Shown here: piece by piece, positions 8,397-18,655 of the stretch
Layout of the letters: the number at the start of each line of letters is the position of its first letter
Numbering within the stretch: the first letter of the stretch is position 1
Assembly (NCBI GenBank): GCA_016716385.1
Contig: JADJWL010000026.1
Coordinates: forward strand, 1 to 64,000
Reading direction: 5' to 3'
Length of the DNA stretch: 64,000 bases
Source of the DNA: Bryobacterales bacterium
GTDB lineage: Bacteria; Acidobacteriota; Terriglobia; Bryobacterales; Bryobacteraceae
Made by a program: the position numbers and the translations under genes
Notes under the pieces: model-generated
Database searches by the model: none
What the model was told of the DNA's origin: nothing
The model's input: the letters and a program-made list of their open reading frames with translations, nothing else

Positions 8397-11300
8397 AGAG
8401 CCTCGATAATGTCGATGACAGACTGGAAGTCGGCGACTTCAGAAACAAGAGACTGGACCGCATCTCGCTCAGGTGTCTCTCCGTACAATGCCAAGTCGGC
8501 TGCGAGACCTGTATCGACTGTGGCAAAGAACTGATCGAGGGCAGTCCGGACGCGGCGCGTAAGCGTGGCGATGCGGTCATTCCGGGCTCCCAACACCGAC
8601 AATACGATGGAAAGATCGACATCGCCAGCGAGTCTCGCTACGTCGTCAAGAGCGGCTTTTACGTTCGCTGTGCGAAACTCCTCTAGGGTTCGAAGCAAGT
8701 CAGAGGTGTTGATGCCACTCGATACGCCTGCCGCCTTCGCCATATCGATCACGTGCTTAAGTTCCTTTAGAAGTTCGGCCTTGTCAAACTCCGTCCCAAG
8801 CCAACCGACCATTTCCGTCCGCCAGGCGAGCAAGTCCGACTGCTGGTTCGTGACGACGGGGAAGAGTCGCCTGAGCGCGCCGTACAACTCCCGCACACCC
8901 TTTAGGACAGCAGCACCTGATTGGACCGGGGGAGACTGGTCGAACTTCCAGTTCTTCACCGTGGCCTCAATGACAGGCTTTAGCTGACTCACATCAACTG
9001 CGTGCACCTTGTCTGCCCCGCCCTGACGAGCGCCGATGTGGTCTAGGAGGAGGCCCGACCAAAGTTCGTGCTCGGGCGGACTCTCTTGCGATCCTTGCCG
9101 GCACACCCGCAGTACCTTCAGGAACTCGTCAAATTGCGAGGGGGCCCCGGCCGCGTCGGGGCCCGGCGTTGTACTCGGCGCGAACAGTGAACCGATGAGC
9201 GACGCATGATCGCGGTCCTTCCGGGCGCCCTCAATACCCAGGAGGCGTGCACCGATAAGGAGGCCCTGCGATAGGGCCGGAATTCCGTCCCATTCCGCCT
9301 TGAAGTAGCGCTTCCTGACGAAGAGACGCGCGTCGGCAGATAACCGCGACGTCAAAGCCGTGTAGCGGGCGAGGTCCTCCTCAGCACCGTCGTAGTCCCA
9401 GTGCTTGTGAATCCCGTGGTATCGAACGACCGCCATGACGGCAGAGACAACACCGGCGCTACGGGTTGCGTCCTGCAGGGTCGCGTCGGAACAAAGGGCA
9501 ACCATTGATTCCTCCGCCGTGCGACCGACATTGCCGGCAGCGTTCGGAATGTAGACGTAGCTCGCCCAACTATCAATGTCGCCGTCCTTTCGCGGCCGGA
9601 ATAGGTGCCAGTCCCAGACGACAGACGAGGCCAAGCCGTCAGCGACCCACTTGCGAAGAGTCCGCGCATCAGTCTGCTGCAGTTGCACCCCCGCCCTCCA
9701 TCGTTCGAGAATCTCCTCCCATCGAATCTCAACCGGATTGCGTTGCGTTTCGGCCTGCGCTTGTGGTTGAGGCGTGGGCGGCGGGGTGGGTATTTCAGGT
9801 TGCGGTTTTGACGTTAAGTCGGCGCCAAACCGACTCTTGTCGAGACCAAATGCCTTGAAAACGCGCGAGTGAACGACTTGGACCTCTTCGATTGTCGACG
9901 GGAAGCCTGCCCAGTAGGTAAAGAACGGGACGTAGCGTTCGACTTCCTTCGGCGGCACACGTTGCTGAAGCGCCTGCACAATGGCAGCAGGCAATGGGCG
10001 GTCAGAGGAAACGAACGAGTTCGGCGGGAATTGCCGCTGCTCAAACAGGTCCCGATTCGCGAGAACCCTGTTCAAGACGTTTTGTATGATGAAGCGGGGA
10101 TTGAATACGAGTTTCCCGTTCTGGACACAGCCGTCGCGGCTCAACTCACGTATCGCCTGATAGTTAAACGGGAACCACTCGTATCCGTCAATCGATTTTC
10201 CAAACGCATCAACAGTCGCTCTCGATTCTGCCTCGATATTTCCCGCGAAGTGTGGTATCCACGTATTGACGTCACCGGACTGTTTCGAGCCGTAAGCGTT
10301 CTCAATGCTCCGTTGCCCGATTCTCGCAGCATTGAGGTAGGCGCCAACCAAACGCTCAATCCGTGCGAAGATCTCCTCTTCTGTCCCCGGTTCGTCGGGA
10401 ATACGGTACTCCACGTTCGCCCTCGTTAGCACCGTGGCTGTATCCATATAGCCCGTTGTGTACGCAAGAACCGTCCTCATCGTGCAAAGCACTTGGTTGC
10501 CGTCTCTGAACGCCTCTTTGATGATCACCTGAAGCAGTTGCTTCTGTATCCCAGAGAGAACAGCAAAGTCTTCAACAAGGAGTACCAATTCCTTGCCTTC
10601 GCCAAACAGTTGCGCCCGCACAGCATCGAAGAGATCCGAGACAGTCGGGTCGAGGCGAAGCAACTTCTGCTTTGCCCCGTCGAGCGCCAGGTTCAGAACA
10701 CGGACTGCTTCCTGCCGCCGCTCCTCACGATCCAGTTGATTCACCGCCCTGGCTTCACCCGGGCCCAACTGCGATCGATCAGCATAGGAAAAAACCAGGT
10801 CGGAGGATGTGAATTGGTGTTGTCTGTCGTCTTGATCGCCGGCGGAACGGCTCTCAGTCAATTGTTCAACTAGTCGCCGCGCAACACCGGGAGTTCCGCC
10901 CGTTCGAACGAAATGACTGTCGCGAAGATGCTGGTTTCGGAGCAAGCTGGGGAGCATGTTGGGACTGCAATACGCGGCCAGCATAAACGCCGATGGATCG
11001 CCCGGCGTCTCAAGGAGGCGCTGACGGGCACCCTGGCACATCTCACCTAGCGTGTGGGCGAGCATTTCGCACAACAGACCCGCGGCCTCCTCGGGGTCTA
11101 GTTCGCTCTGTGCCCGCAGAAGTTCCTGCCTATACGGTTCGTACTCGCTTCCTGGTAGGTGGCTGAGGAGGATCGTGAGGACACCCTTCAGACTCGTCCC
11201 CTTTGGAATCCTAATGACCACACGTTGGTCAGCGCCGCTGGCTCGCCGGATTTGGGCATCCAGCCATCTAACGACATGTGACTTCCCGGTCCCGGAACTC

Positions 11301-11545
11301 CCGACGATCGGCAAGATCACGCGGCCCTCCGACAACCGCGGTTCCAATAGGGCGCGAAGGACTTCGTATTCATCACACGCCTGCACGCTGCTCCTATCAC
11401 CACCGATGATCCGTCGCTCTAGGGTGAGCGGTTGGTGGACGGCCTGCGAAACTGCTTCGCTTGCCGCTTCGGCATCGGTTTTCACACAGGCGACCAAGTC
11501 TTGCGACTGTGGCCAGAACTTCAGGAGTTCATTGATGTCCATCAC
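8393..11545 (-). CDS. dpdH: P-loop ATPase DpdH of the Dpd system
   Basis: A 1050-residue ATP-binding protein. The Walker A motif GSSGTGKS is at residues 82-89 and an acidic Walker B-like strand, LVLLVEDF, lies near residue 323, as in STAND/AAA-type ATPases. A Pro/Gln-rich hinge (PEIPTPPPTPQPQAQ) near 575-590 separates the ATPase part from a large helical C-terminal part without recognised motifs. It is the expected ATPase of the Dpd restriction set. It overlaps dpdG upstream and dpdI downstream by 4 bp each. Two Met begin the frame; the first is used because it sits in the ATGA overlap. Confidence 0.84.
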   Translation of the reverse strand: MMDINELLKFWPQSQDLVACVKTDAEAASEAVSQAVHQPLTLERRIIGGDRSSVQACDEYEVLRALLEPRLSEGRVILPIVGSSGTGKSHVVRWLDAQIRRASGADQRVVIRIPKGTSLKGVLTILLSHLPGSEYEPYRQELLRAQSELDPEEAAGLLCEMLAHTLGEMCQGARQRLLETPGDPSAFMLAAYCSPNMLPSLLRNQHLRDSHFVRTGGTPGVARRLVEQLTESRSAGDQDDRQHQFTSSDLVFSYADRSQLGPGEARAVNQLDREERRQEAVRVLNLALDGAKQKLLRLDPTVSDLFDAVRAQLFGEGKELVLLVEDFAVLSGIQKQLLQVIIKEAFRDGNQVLCTMRTVLAYTTGYMDTATVLTRANVEYRIPDEPGTEEEIFARIERLVGAYLNAARIGQRSIENAYGSKQSGDVNTWIPHFAGNIEAESRATVDAFGKSIDGYEWFPFNYQAIRELSRDGCVQNGKLVFNPRFIIQNVLNRVLANRDLFEQRQFPPNSFVSSDRPLPAAIVQALQQRVPPKEVERYVPFFTYWAGFPSTIEEVQVVHSRVFKAFGLDKSRFGADLTSKPQPEIPTPPPTPQPQAQAETQRNPVEIRWEEILERWRAGVQLQQTDARTLRKWVADGLASSVVWDWHLFRPRKDGDIDSWASYVYIPNAAGNVGRTAEESMVALCSDATLQDATRSAGVVSAVMAVVRYHGIHKHWDYDGAEEDLARYTALTSRLSADARLFVRKRYFKAEWDGIPALSQGLLIGARLLGIEGARKDRDHASLIGSLFAPSTTPGPDAAGAPSQFDEFLKVLRVCRQGSQESPPEHELWSGLLLDHIGARQGGADKVHAVDVSQLKPVIEATVKNWKFDQSPPVQSGAAVLKGVRELYGALRRLFPVVTNQQSDLLAWRTEMVGWLGTEFDKAELLKELKHVIDMAKAAGVSSGINTSDLLRTLEEFRTANVKAALDDVARLAGDVDLSIVLSVLGARNDRIATLTRRVRTALDQFFATVDTGLAADLALYGETPERDAVQSLVSEVADFQSVIDIIEAL

Positions 11546-12426
11546 GCACCCTCGCCCAGCAGAATATGGGAAACGATTCGCACTTCGCGACCGCGCCTCC
11601 CAGTCAGTACGGATGAAGGGGCATCTGACCGCAACTCCATGTGAAGGAACCCCTCAGCCTCAAGTGTGAGCAGTGCCAGCGATAATGACGGTGAGATCTC
11701 ATGCGGTTGTGTTGTTCGCCAAGGCCGGAGAATCTGTCGCTCGACGATCGTGCGATACATCCCACCGTCCAGCACCGGATAGATCCGTGCGATGCCTGAC
11801 ACGAAGTCGCGCACGCCGACTTCTCTCGAAACAATGACGCGCGGCGCCGCCACGCGAACGGCAAAAGACGGATTCAGCGATATGCCTTGGCGTTGACTTG
11901 CGGCGCAGAATCCGAGGAACAGCGACCATTCGGCAAAGCCGCCCCATCGAGTATCGTTGACAAACACCTTCGGATCGACGCCCTGTTCGTTCTGCAGCGA
12001 TTCGACCCCCGACCACACATGCGGGAAGGTGAACGGATTTTGTGTCAGTGCCCAGCAGAGTGCACGGGTCAAATCGGATGCTTTCGACGCTTCTTGTTCG
12101 TCGTCTTGGCCGTCAACCAGTGCTGGACTGTTTTCGGGTGCCTGCACGAAATCAAGGATCGCAGTGCGGAACGCGTCAATATCTGCGGTCGGCAAGTGCC
12201 GAATCCGAGGAGTGAGATTCGTTCGTCCCTTATCGTCAACCTCGAATGCGCCGATCTGCTTCCATCGAGAGAGCGTCTTCTTCGCCATATCCTTGGAGCC
12301 GAGCGTTGATGGCGAGACCAACTCAAGAAGCGCATCGTCGGACATCGGCCCGTATGACACCAGGCCATTGCGCAATGCGATCAAGACGCTAACAAGTCCG
12401 TCGCTGGGGCGGTTCAGGATACTCAC
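11542..12426 (-). CDS. dpdG: Protein DpdG of the Dpd system
   Basis: A 294-residue protein starting MSILNRPSDGL, an opening I associate with the DpdG family. The N-terminal about 80 residues (DDALLELVSP, then KKTLSRWKQIGAF and a basic wing) look like a winged-helix DNA-binding domain; the rest is uncharacterised. The operon places it between the RecQ-like helicase DpdF and the ATPase DpdH, with 4-bp overlaps on both sides, so it probably acts with them. It might target DNA for the complex or regulate the operon, but neither role can be shown from the sequence. Confidence 0.76.
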   Translation of the reverse strand: MSILNRPSDGLVSVLIALRNGLVSYGPMSDDALLELVSPSTLGSKDMAKKTLSRWKQIGAFEVDDKGRTNLTPRIRHLPTADIDAFRTAILDFVQAPENSPALVDGQDDEQEASKASDLTRALCWALTQNPFTFPHVWSGVESLQNEQGVDPKVFVNDTRWGGFAEWSLFLGFCAASQRQGISLNPSFAVRVAAPRVIVSREVGVRDFVSGIARIYPVLDGGMYRTIVERQILRPWRTTQPHEISPSLSLALLTLEAEGFLHMELRSDAPSSVLTGRRGREVRIVSHILLGEGA

Positions 12427-15014
12427 GCGCTGAGCCTCAAGATGAAGTCCTCCAGTGAACAGTAAGGCACGATCTCGCGAAGCAGCCTTGCCGGTTGCCT
12501 CGGATCTACTGCGTGATCAGGGAACAAAATGATGTGGGTGGTTCGTTGAAGTGACATTGCCTTTTCAATTTCTGCTGGTACAAGGGGGAGTGCTGATAGG
12601 ACAGTGACACGAGGCAAGGGCGGCGGGGGAGAAAATGAATCGTCTTCGCTGGCGCCCCGAACAATGAAACTGATGGGTGAGTTCGTGCGCAGGTGGTCCC
12701 AGTCTTTCTGGGAGAAATACCCATCAGAAAGTCCAACTTCCAAGATCCCGCGGTGGACGAGGAGCGTCAGGCAACGAAGGACCTCCTCGTGAGTTCGTCG
12801 CAGCAGAGATCGGTCCGAGCCAGGGGACGGCATCAGAACCCAGCAGCGCTTGGGGGTGTCGCAATACTTGGCGATAAGTTCTTGAAACGAGGAATCGACG
12901 GACGAGCAAGTCACCGCGCATTCGATGGCATCAGGGGCGGGAGCGGCAAACGTATCCGATCGGCGTGATCTGGTTATCGGGCAACTGCCGGCGACGTAGG
13001 GGGGTTGGATATCCGGATCACTGAGCGAGTAGATCTCTCTGAAGAGTTCGTTCAGAGGACGCGTGAGGCTCAGCAATTCCCGAACGAGATCGAGTGACTG
13101 GCGATCGGCGGCGTAGAGCCTCTCGCGAGTCCTGGTTACTATAGAATTCCAATGCTGCTGGTTGGAATGTTGTGAATCCTGGATATCAACTACGACCTCC
13201 GCCACAAACCGCTGAAGTATGGCTTTCCTCCGGTCCGCAAACTGCACTTCCGTTTCATTCTCGTTGGGCTGGAGTTGGGGCGGTTTGTGGGGGAGCAGTT
13301 TGATGAGCCCGGCTTGGACCATCAACATCAAAGTCCGAAGGTTCCACGAGATGTTTCTCGGCCCAGATTCGTCGATGTCCCACGGTCTGTCGTTCAGGCT
13401 CACCACGTGAGTCCCATCGGGCAACATGGTGCGCCTCGACCACATTGCTTGCCAACGTTCAAACCCGCGGTCGACACTAATGAGACGCTCAGTTGCAAGA
13501 GATTCCGCCACGACCAAATCACAAGGACTCGTCACCAACACCGCTACCGAAGCCCGCCCGTCACGGCCGCTACGACCGACCTCCTGGTAGTATCGATCGG
13601 CTGTCTCTGGTAGGCATGCGTGAACGATCGACCGCACTTCGGAATGGTCGACGCCGAGGCCGAACGCGGAGGTCGCCACAATGGTGTCGATTTGCCGCTC
13701 CTGCCATTGGCGCAAGAGTTCACCGGCCCCCTCGGCAGCCATGTCGCCACCGCGCACCAGACGCACCCTCCTGAACTGTGCTGCCTGCAACTTTGCCAAG
13801 AAAGTCTCGGCATCTTCACGCAAGGTTGTGTAGAGAATCAGCGGTCTGGGGAGGTGCCGTACTGCGTCCAGTACCCGCCGCTCTCGTTCTTTTTCGCTGG
13901 CGGCGTGATCGATGATGAACGAGGGTTCTGTCCGTAGCCCGAGTTCCCCGGCCAATTGACATTCGCTGGATCCGAACAATAGGCGAATGGTGTCATAGCA
14001 TTCTTGGGTGAAGGTTGCGGACAGGAGCAGGGTTCGGACGGCAGTCGACGCGACGGCGCAGGCCTTCCGCAGAGAATCCCGCAATCCGGCCATGCTCTGA
14101 AACTCGGGCCTGAACTGCTGCCCCCACTGCGTGATGAGGTGTGCTTCATCGATCACCAGATAGCGAAGCCTTCCGTCTTCGGCCGCCTGGAAGAGTGGGG
14201 CGCGAAGCGTGCCGAGGATGGCTTCAGGGGATGCGAACAAAATAGGTTGGGTGCCGTCCTTGACGGCCGCAATGAGTGCGGATTTCTCCTCGGTTGACAA
14301 CCCGCTGTGATATGCGAGAGGTGCAGTTGATCCAGGCAGTAGCCGATTCCCCCTTTTGTCGCGGAGTTCAAAGAACCGACGCTCCTGATCGCGTGCCAGG
14401 GCTACCGTTGGAACAACGACAACCGTCAGGGAACCGGAGTTCCGGTGCACCAACGTTGGCAACTGAAAGACAAGGGATTTTCCGGCACCTGTGGGGAGGT
14501 TGACGACGAGGGTACTTCCCGGACGCATGAGAAAGGCGGCGCGAACGGCCGCCCGTTGTCCAGCCGACGAGTACTGCTCGTGAGACGTGAACGGCACAAG
14601 TACCGGATCGATCGGCACAGCCCGCAGCACGCGGCGCGGCGATCGCAGCACGGCCTGTTCGACGACCTCGGCACTGCTTGGGTCGAGCCAAGGCGGGCGC
14701 CAGGACTCCGCTCGTACGAGCAGATGAGATGCTCCTGCCACTTCGGCGCAGCAGCTGAAGTCCCGCCACTCGGAGATTGTGGGCCACCCCGAACCGGCGG
14801 GCACCCGCAACTGTGTGTCGCAGGCGTGCTCTAATGTCATCCGTGACAAACACTGCCGGACCAGACCCGCAATATCTGCGGTCCCGACCGAAGCACCGCC
14901 ATGGGCCATGGCTGCGGTTGCGTCCGAGAGACGCTGCAGGAGGTCATCGCCGTTGTTCACCTCCAGAGGGCCGCCTAGCAGCGCCGACTGGAAGGCATGA
15001 AGCGGGGTTTCCAC
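12423..15014 (-). CDS. dpdF: RecQ-like DNA helicase DpdF
   Basis: An 863-residue SF2 helicase of RecQ type. Residues 174-180 are the Walker A (PTGAGKS), the DEAH box VIDEAHLITQWG lies near 288 with the RecQ-typical WG after it, and motif VI QEVGRSGRDG lies near 478. About 140 residues precede the helicase core, and a long C-terminal extension follows that does not show the usual RecQ zinc, RQC or HRDC pattern. In Dpd clusters this protein belongs to the restriction half. Its stop overlaps dpdG by 4 bp and its start codon abuts the dpdE stop at 15015. Confidence 0.87.
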   Translation of the reverse strand: METPLHAFQSALLGGPLEVNNGDDLLQRLSDATAAMAHGGASVGTADIAGLVRQCLSRMTLEHACDTQLRVPAGSGWPTISEWRDFSCCAEVAGASHLLVRAESWRPPWLDPSSAEVVEQAVLRSPRRVLRAVPIDPVLVPFTSHEQYSSAGQRAAVRAAFLMRPGSTLVVNLPTGAGKSLVFQLPTLVHRNSGSLTVVVVPTVALARDQERRFFELRDKRGNRLLPGSTAPLAYHSGLSTEEKSALIAAVKDGTQPILFASPEAILGTLRAPLFQAAEDGRLRYLVIDEAHLITQWGQQFRPEFQSMAGLRDSLRKACAVASTAVRTLLLSATFTQECYDTIRLLFGSSECQLAGELGLRTEPSFIIDHAASEKERERRVLDAVRHLPRPLILYTTLREDAETFLAKLQAAQFRRVRLVRGGDMAAEGAGELLRQWQERQIDTIVATSAFGLGVDHSEVRSIVHACLPETADRYYQEVGRSGRDGRASVAVLVTSPCDLVVAESLATERLISVDRGFERWQAMWSRRTMLPDGTHVVSLNDRPWDIDESGPRNISWNLRTLMLMVQAGLIKLLPHKPPQLQPNENETEVQFADRRKAILQRFVAEVVVDIQDSQHSNQQHWNSIVTRTRERLYAADRQSLDLVRELLSLTRPLNELFREIYSLSDPDIQPPYVAGSCPITRSRRSDTFAAPAPDAIECAVTCSSVDSSFQELIAKYCDTPKRCWVLMPSPGSDRSLLRRTHEEVLRCLTLLVHRGILEVGLSDGYFSQKDWDHLRTNSPISFIVRGASEDDSFSPPPPLPRVTVLSALPLVPAEIEKAMSLQRTTHIILFPDHAVDPRQPARLLREIVPYCSLEDFILRLSA

Positions 15015-18000
15015 TTATGCCTCCAGCGGACTGCCGGCTAGAATCACGGCGCCAATGCAATCCAGCGTGATCTGGGGGGCATCGATGCCTCGGCGTATGG
15101 CGGTTGCGAGAGTCGCCTCACGTTGTGCCCACAGTTCTTCGGAAAGTCGTGCTGCTCCCGAGAGTCGATGGATTCGGCTTTCGAGGCGACTGGCGACCAA
15201 CGCGATAACGCTATCAAACTCGCTGCCACGTTTACGACAGGCCTCAAGGAGTTTCGAATCGCGCCGGAGCATCGTCGCGCCGACGGTCTTGGCCCGAAAA
15301 ACGACGTCCGACCAGTCCAAAAGATCGATCCGCTTCAACGCCTCTTCCCAGCGTTCCCCTCGCAGATTCCGGTCGTACCCGCCGGTAAGCCGAGCGTCGC
15401 GAGAGTAGGGCATGGCTAGGTTGCGCAGGATCGCTTGATCTTCAACCTTCTCCAGATCCGACGAAAGCCATATTGTCTGATACCACGGGGGGAACGCGTC
15501 GTCTGCACGTCGCCGCAGCGATGGAGAAGACAACTCGAGGGTCTCAAGAAGGCCGGCCGCTTCGGTCAGATCTGCTTCAATGAGGAAGTCGAGTCGGAAA
15601 TACAGCGCTGGTTCGTGATTTGAGGGTGCAAACCGCCACATCGCAAACACCCTGCCACGATCGTCGCTGCGGACCGATGATTCAAGCGCCTCGATAAAGG
15701 GATGTCCCACTCTTAGCAGTGGGATTTCGTACTTCTCTGCCTTGCTGCGGTCAAGCGCGAACGGCTTCAGCGGTAGTTGGAATCGGGAGTCAACCCGCTG
15801 CGCTGCACTATCGATACAAGCCATGAACTGCGCGATCGTACTGGAGAGTGGGAGCAGGGTAGGCCTGCGGAGATCATACACGTACCGCTTGACGCCGTCC
15901 CCTCCCTCGTGCACGGCAAAGCGGAGCCGGTCCTTTACCCACGCGTTGAGGGTCGCCTCGCCGTGATCTGCGATGGATTCGTCCACCTTCACCATGGCAG
16001 AAAAGGTGTCTTCGTCATGATCTGCGGCAGCATCGATCGCATCGAGGGCCTCTTGCGCCTGGATCTTGTTGAGTTCCTGATCCAGTACCGAGGTGAGTTT
16101 TTTTGCTTCGTTCTGAATGGCGTCCACTCCCTCCCGAAGGAAGTAGGCCTTCATTCTCAGAACAGATTCCGCCAACGCGTACTGCAGTGGCGCGATGGAC
16201 CGGTTGAATACCCGTATGCTATCGCAAAGGCATTCCTGCCACTGTCGTTCATATGGATGTGTCGCTTCAAAAACCACGTTGCGAAGGTGTCCACGGGCTT
16301 CGATCCGGTCGACCCGCCCGATGCGTTGCTCAATGCGTGCGGGTTCCAGAGGTAAATCGTAGTGAACAATCACGGCCGCGACTCGTTGTAGGTTGAGGCC
16401 CTCCTCTGCTCGGCGATCACAGACCAGCAAGCTCTTCCCGGTGATTGATTCAAAACGGCGCACTTCCTCCGCCGAGCCACGATATCGAATCACGACGGTG
16501 TTTGATAAGGCCGTCGACAATTGATCAGCAACGGTGTTTGCGATCTCCGCATCGTCAATGAATAGAAGAGTTCGCCTTACATCCTGGCGTGCTGCAAGCC
16601 AGTCCCGCAGTCGCTCAACACGTGCATCTGATGTCAGTGCAGCAAGGAGGAGTCTCCAGCGGGTTTTCAGGAACGAGGATTCCCCAGGAAACAGCGCTTT
16701 TGAGGTATGGTCTAGTGCCGGGGAATCATCGGGCGAAATCGGCGCCTCAACGAGTTTCAGTCGACACTCGATCTGCTTCGCTAGCAGTCGCGGGTGAGAA
16801 ACGCTCGCCTCGACGAAGTGGGCGAATAACTCCGCCACCGCGTGACCACTCACTCCCTCGTCCGCGATCGCGAGTCGCCACGCCTCCAAGAAGTCCGCTG
16901 CTTCATCCCGCGCTTCATCCCTACCCGGAATGACTTCGACACCTGTTCGCTTGGGTAGATAGTCGGAAATGCTGGGATCGGCACGTCTCGTCCTCAACAG
17001 TCTCCGATGAAGTTTGTAGGTCTCGGAAAGGTATTCGCGGAGGGTTCGTAGGTGCACTGACCGAATCTGCGATCCGACCTCGTCCGATAGGTGCCGTCGC
17101 ACGCGGGCGCAGAATCCGGCGAGCGTGGAGTCCGACGGGAAGGCGACTTCCAGTCGAGCCAACGCCTCTTCAGCGAAGAAGATGCTCGCGTCGTCGCTCA
17201 AGTCCATTAGGGCTTCCGCAACAGTCTGGCGTTCATTCACGCGTTCTTTGAACCCAGCGAGATCAGTAAGTGGATAGGCACCTGGGTCAAGAAGGTGCAG
17301 CATGGCGAGGAATCCGGTCTCGTGATGCAGGACGGGAGTTCCTGAGAGCAGCAAGATGCTACGCGCATTCACAGCCATGTGCCGCAGTTTCGTGTAGATG
17401 CAGTGTTGAGGGGCGGCGGTGTCGAAGGCGAACGCGGCAGTCCTGTGCGCCTCGTCAACAACGAGAAGGCTCAGTCGGTCCGGTAGTGGTCGATTCGCCA
17501 GTTCGGTCTCGGACACCAACGCCAATTGAGCACTCTCGGTGAGGAAGAACTTCTTCGCCAACTCGATTCGCCACTGTTCGACCAGGTGCCCCGGCATGAC
17601 AACCAAGATCCGGTGGTCCCACGGGTGATCCAGGACATGCTGTCGGATCAGCACGCCGGCTTCGATGGTTTTTCCAAGACCGACCTCATCGGCAAGTATG
17701 TACCGCTGGACAGGGTCGGCAAGGACCCGGCGAACAATCGTAACTTGGTGCTGGATGAGTTCTATCGAAGAGGATGCGAGTGCGGTTAGGCCCTTGAACC
17801 CTGCCCGTTGGCAGAGGAAGTGCCGAACGATGGCACTTCTTCCATCCGCGAAGAACGGAGTGTCGGAAACCTGAGCGGCGAGAAACTCGGCAGGATCTGC
17901 GACGGGGTGCGACCATCGGACATACAACTCCGACACGGGGATGTGGCGGTCGTTATGGTTGGGGAAGCGGATGAAATAGAGTTCTTCAGCTTCACCAGAG

Positions 18001-18257
18001 GTCTGGGCATGAATTGGTGGACCGTCTACCCGTCCAGTCCGCCAGAACCCCGTGGCGCGGTCCAGCCAGAATACTCTGGTCTGAAGCCCGAGTTCGACGG
18101 CACGGATCTGCTTGGTACTGAAGCACCTTCTATGCACTTTTGGCCCGAAAGGTGAGTCGAAGAACTCGACCTCGGCACTCTCGCCAGAGCAACTCACGAG
18201 TTTGCCAATTCCGAGTTGTTCGAATTGTGTCAGAACGAAGGCGGGCCGATTGCTCAT
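15015..18257 (-). CDS. dpdE: SNF2-family helicase DpdE, first gene of the dpd operon
   Basis: A protein of about 1080 residues with a SNF2-type SF2 core: Walker A ADEVGLGKT near residue 197, VVDEAHR near 267, LLLSGTP (motif III) and QRIGRVDRIEARG (motif VI). This is the RapA/HepA-like layout of DpdE, where translocation on duplex DNA without strand separation is the family expectation. The N-terminal 150 residues look like small beta-barrel (Tudor/SH3-like) domains. I use the ATG at 18257; a GTG six codons upstream (18275) is also possible, and neither has a well-spaced ribosome site. It opens the operon, so the dpd promoter should lie in 18260-18650. Confidence 0.87.
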   Translation of the reverse strand: MSNRPAFVLTQFEQLGIGKLVSCSGESAEVEFFDSPFGPKVHRRCFSTKQIRAVELGLQTRVFWLDRATGFWRTGRVDGPPIHAQTSGEAEELYFIRFPNHNDRHIPVSELYVRWSHPVADPAEFLAAQVSDTPFFADGRSAIVRHFLCQRAGFKGLTALASSSIELIQHQVTIVRRVLADPVQRYILADEVGLGKTIEAGVLIRQHVLDHPWDHRILVVMPGHLVEQWRIELAKKFFLTESAQLALVSETELANRPLPDRLSLLVVDEAHRTAAFAFDTAAPQHCIYTKLRHMAVNARSILLLSGTPVLHHETGFLAMLHLLDPGAYPLTDLAGFKERVNERQTVAEALMDLSDDASIFFAEEALARLEVAFPSDSTLAGFCARVRRHLSDEVGSQIRSVHLRTLREYLSETYKLHRRLLRTRRADPSISDYLPKRTGVEVIPGRDEARDEAADFLEAWRLAIADEGVSGHAVAELFAHFVEASVSHPRLLAKQIECRLKLVEAPISPDDSPALDHTSKALFPGESSFLKTRWRLLLAALTSDARVERLRDWLAARQDVRRTLLFIDDAEIANTVADQLSTALSNTVVIRYRGSAEEVRRFESITGKSLLVCDRRAEEGLNLQRVAAVIVHYDLPLEPARIEQRIGRVDRIEARGHLRNVVFEATHPYERQWQECLCDSIRVFNRSIAPLQYALAESVLRMKAYFLREGVDAIQNEAKKLTSVLDQELNKIQAQEALDAIDAAADHDEDTFSAMVKVDESIADHGEATLNAWVKDRLRFAVHEGGDGVKRYVYDLRRPTLLPLSSTIAQFMACIDSAAQRVDSRFQLPLKPFALDRSKAEKYEIPLLRVGHPFIEALESSVRSDDRGRVFAMWRFAPSNHEPALYFRLDFLIEADLTEAAGLLETLELSSPSLRRRADDAFPPWYQTIWLSSDLEKVEDQAILRNLAMPYSRDARLTGGYDRNLRGERWEEALKRIDLLDWSDVVFRAKTVGATMLRRDSKLLEACRKRGSEFDSVIALVASRLESRIHRLSGAARLSEELWAQREATLATAIRRGIDAPQITLDCIGAVILAGSPLEA

Positions 18258-18655
18258 ATCGGTTCTTGTGCACACCTCTAACGAGCCAAAATGCAGGATG
18301 GGCTATCTGCGGCGGGCAGCGACTTCGAGACCGCAGGATGAGGGTACTGGAGACCCATCCGCACACCACGCAGAGTACGCGAAGTCTTTTTATATCACTA
18401 ATCGCCGCCGCCGAGGGCGCTCGCAACTCCCCCTAGGAGAGGACCGACCCTCCTGCAAGATGGACAACCCGCTATCACTTGTCGATTCAATCTGATACGT
18501 TGGCTGCTTGCCCGTCGCTATTGCCCACCACGAAGCGACAAAGCATCAAGCACCCAGTGCCTGCGCCAGAACGGCTGGATCGATGTCGACTTCTCAGATA
18601 GCTTGGCCGGGCTGGGGCCGGGCGAAGGGTTAATGCCGGGCCATCCCCCCCGGCC
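18258..18655. other. Non-coding region upstream of the dpd operon
   Basis: About 400 bases between dpdE and the transposase remnant with no convincing gene in either direction. On the minus strand an AT-rich patch (TATAAAAAG, near 18389-18397) stands out in GC-rich surroundings and may be a -10 region for dpdE, but I see no -35 box at proper spacing. No regulator gene lies directly beside the operon. Confidence 0.4.

Noticed and set aside
303..18257. DISARM or a Druantia-type defence system
   Set aside because: The helicase-DUF1998 and PLD pair alone would fit DISARM, but no DNA methyltransferase or DrmB is present, and the SNF2, RecQ-like, DpdG and DpdH genes match the Dpd set instead.
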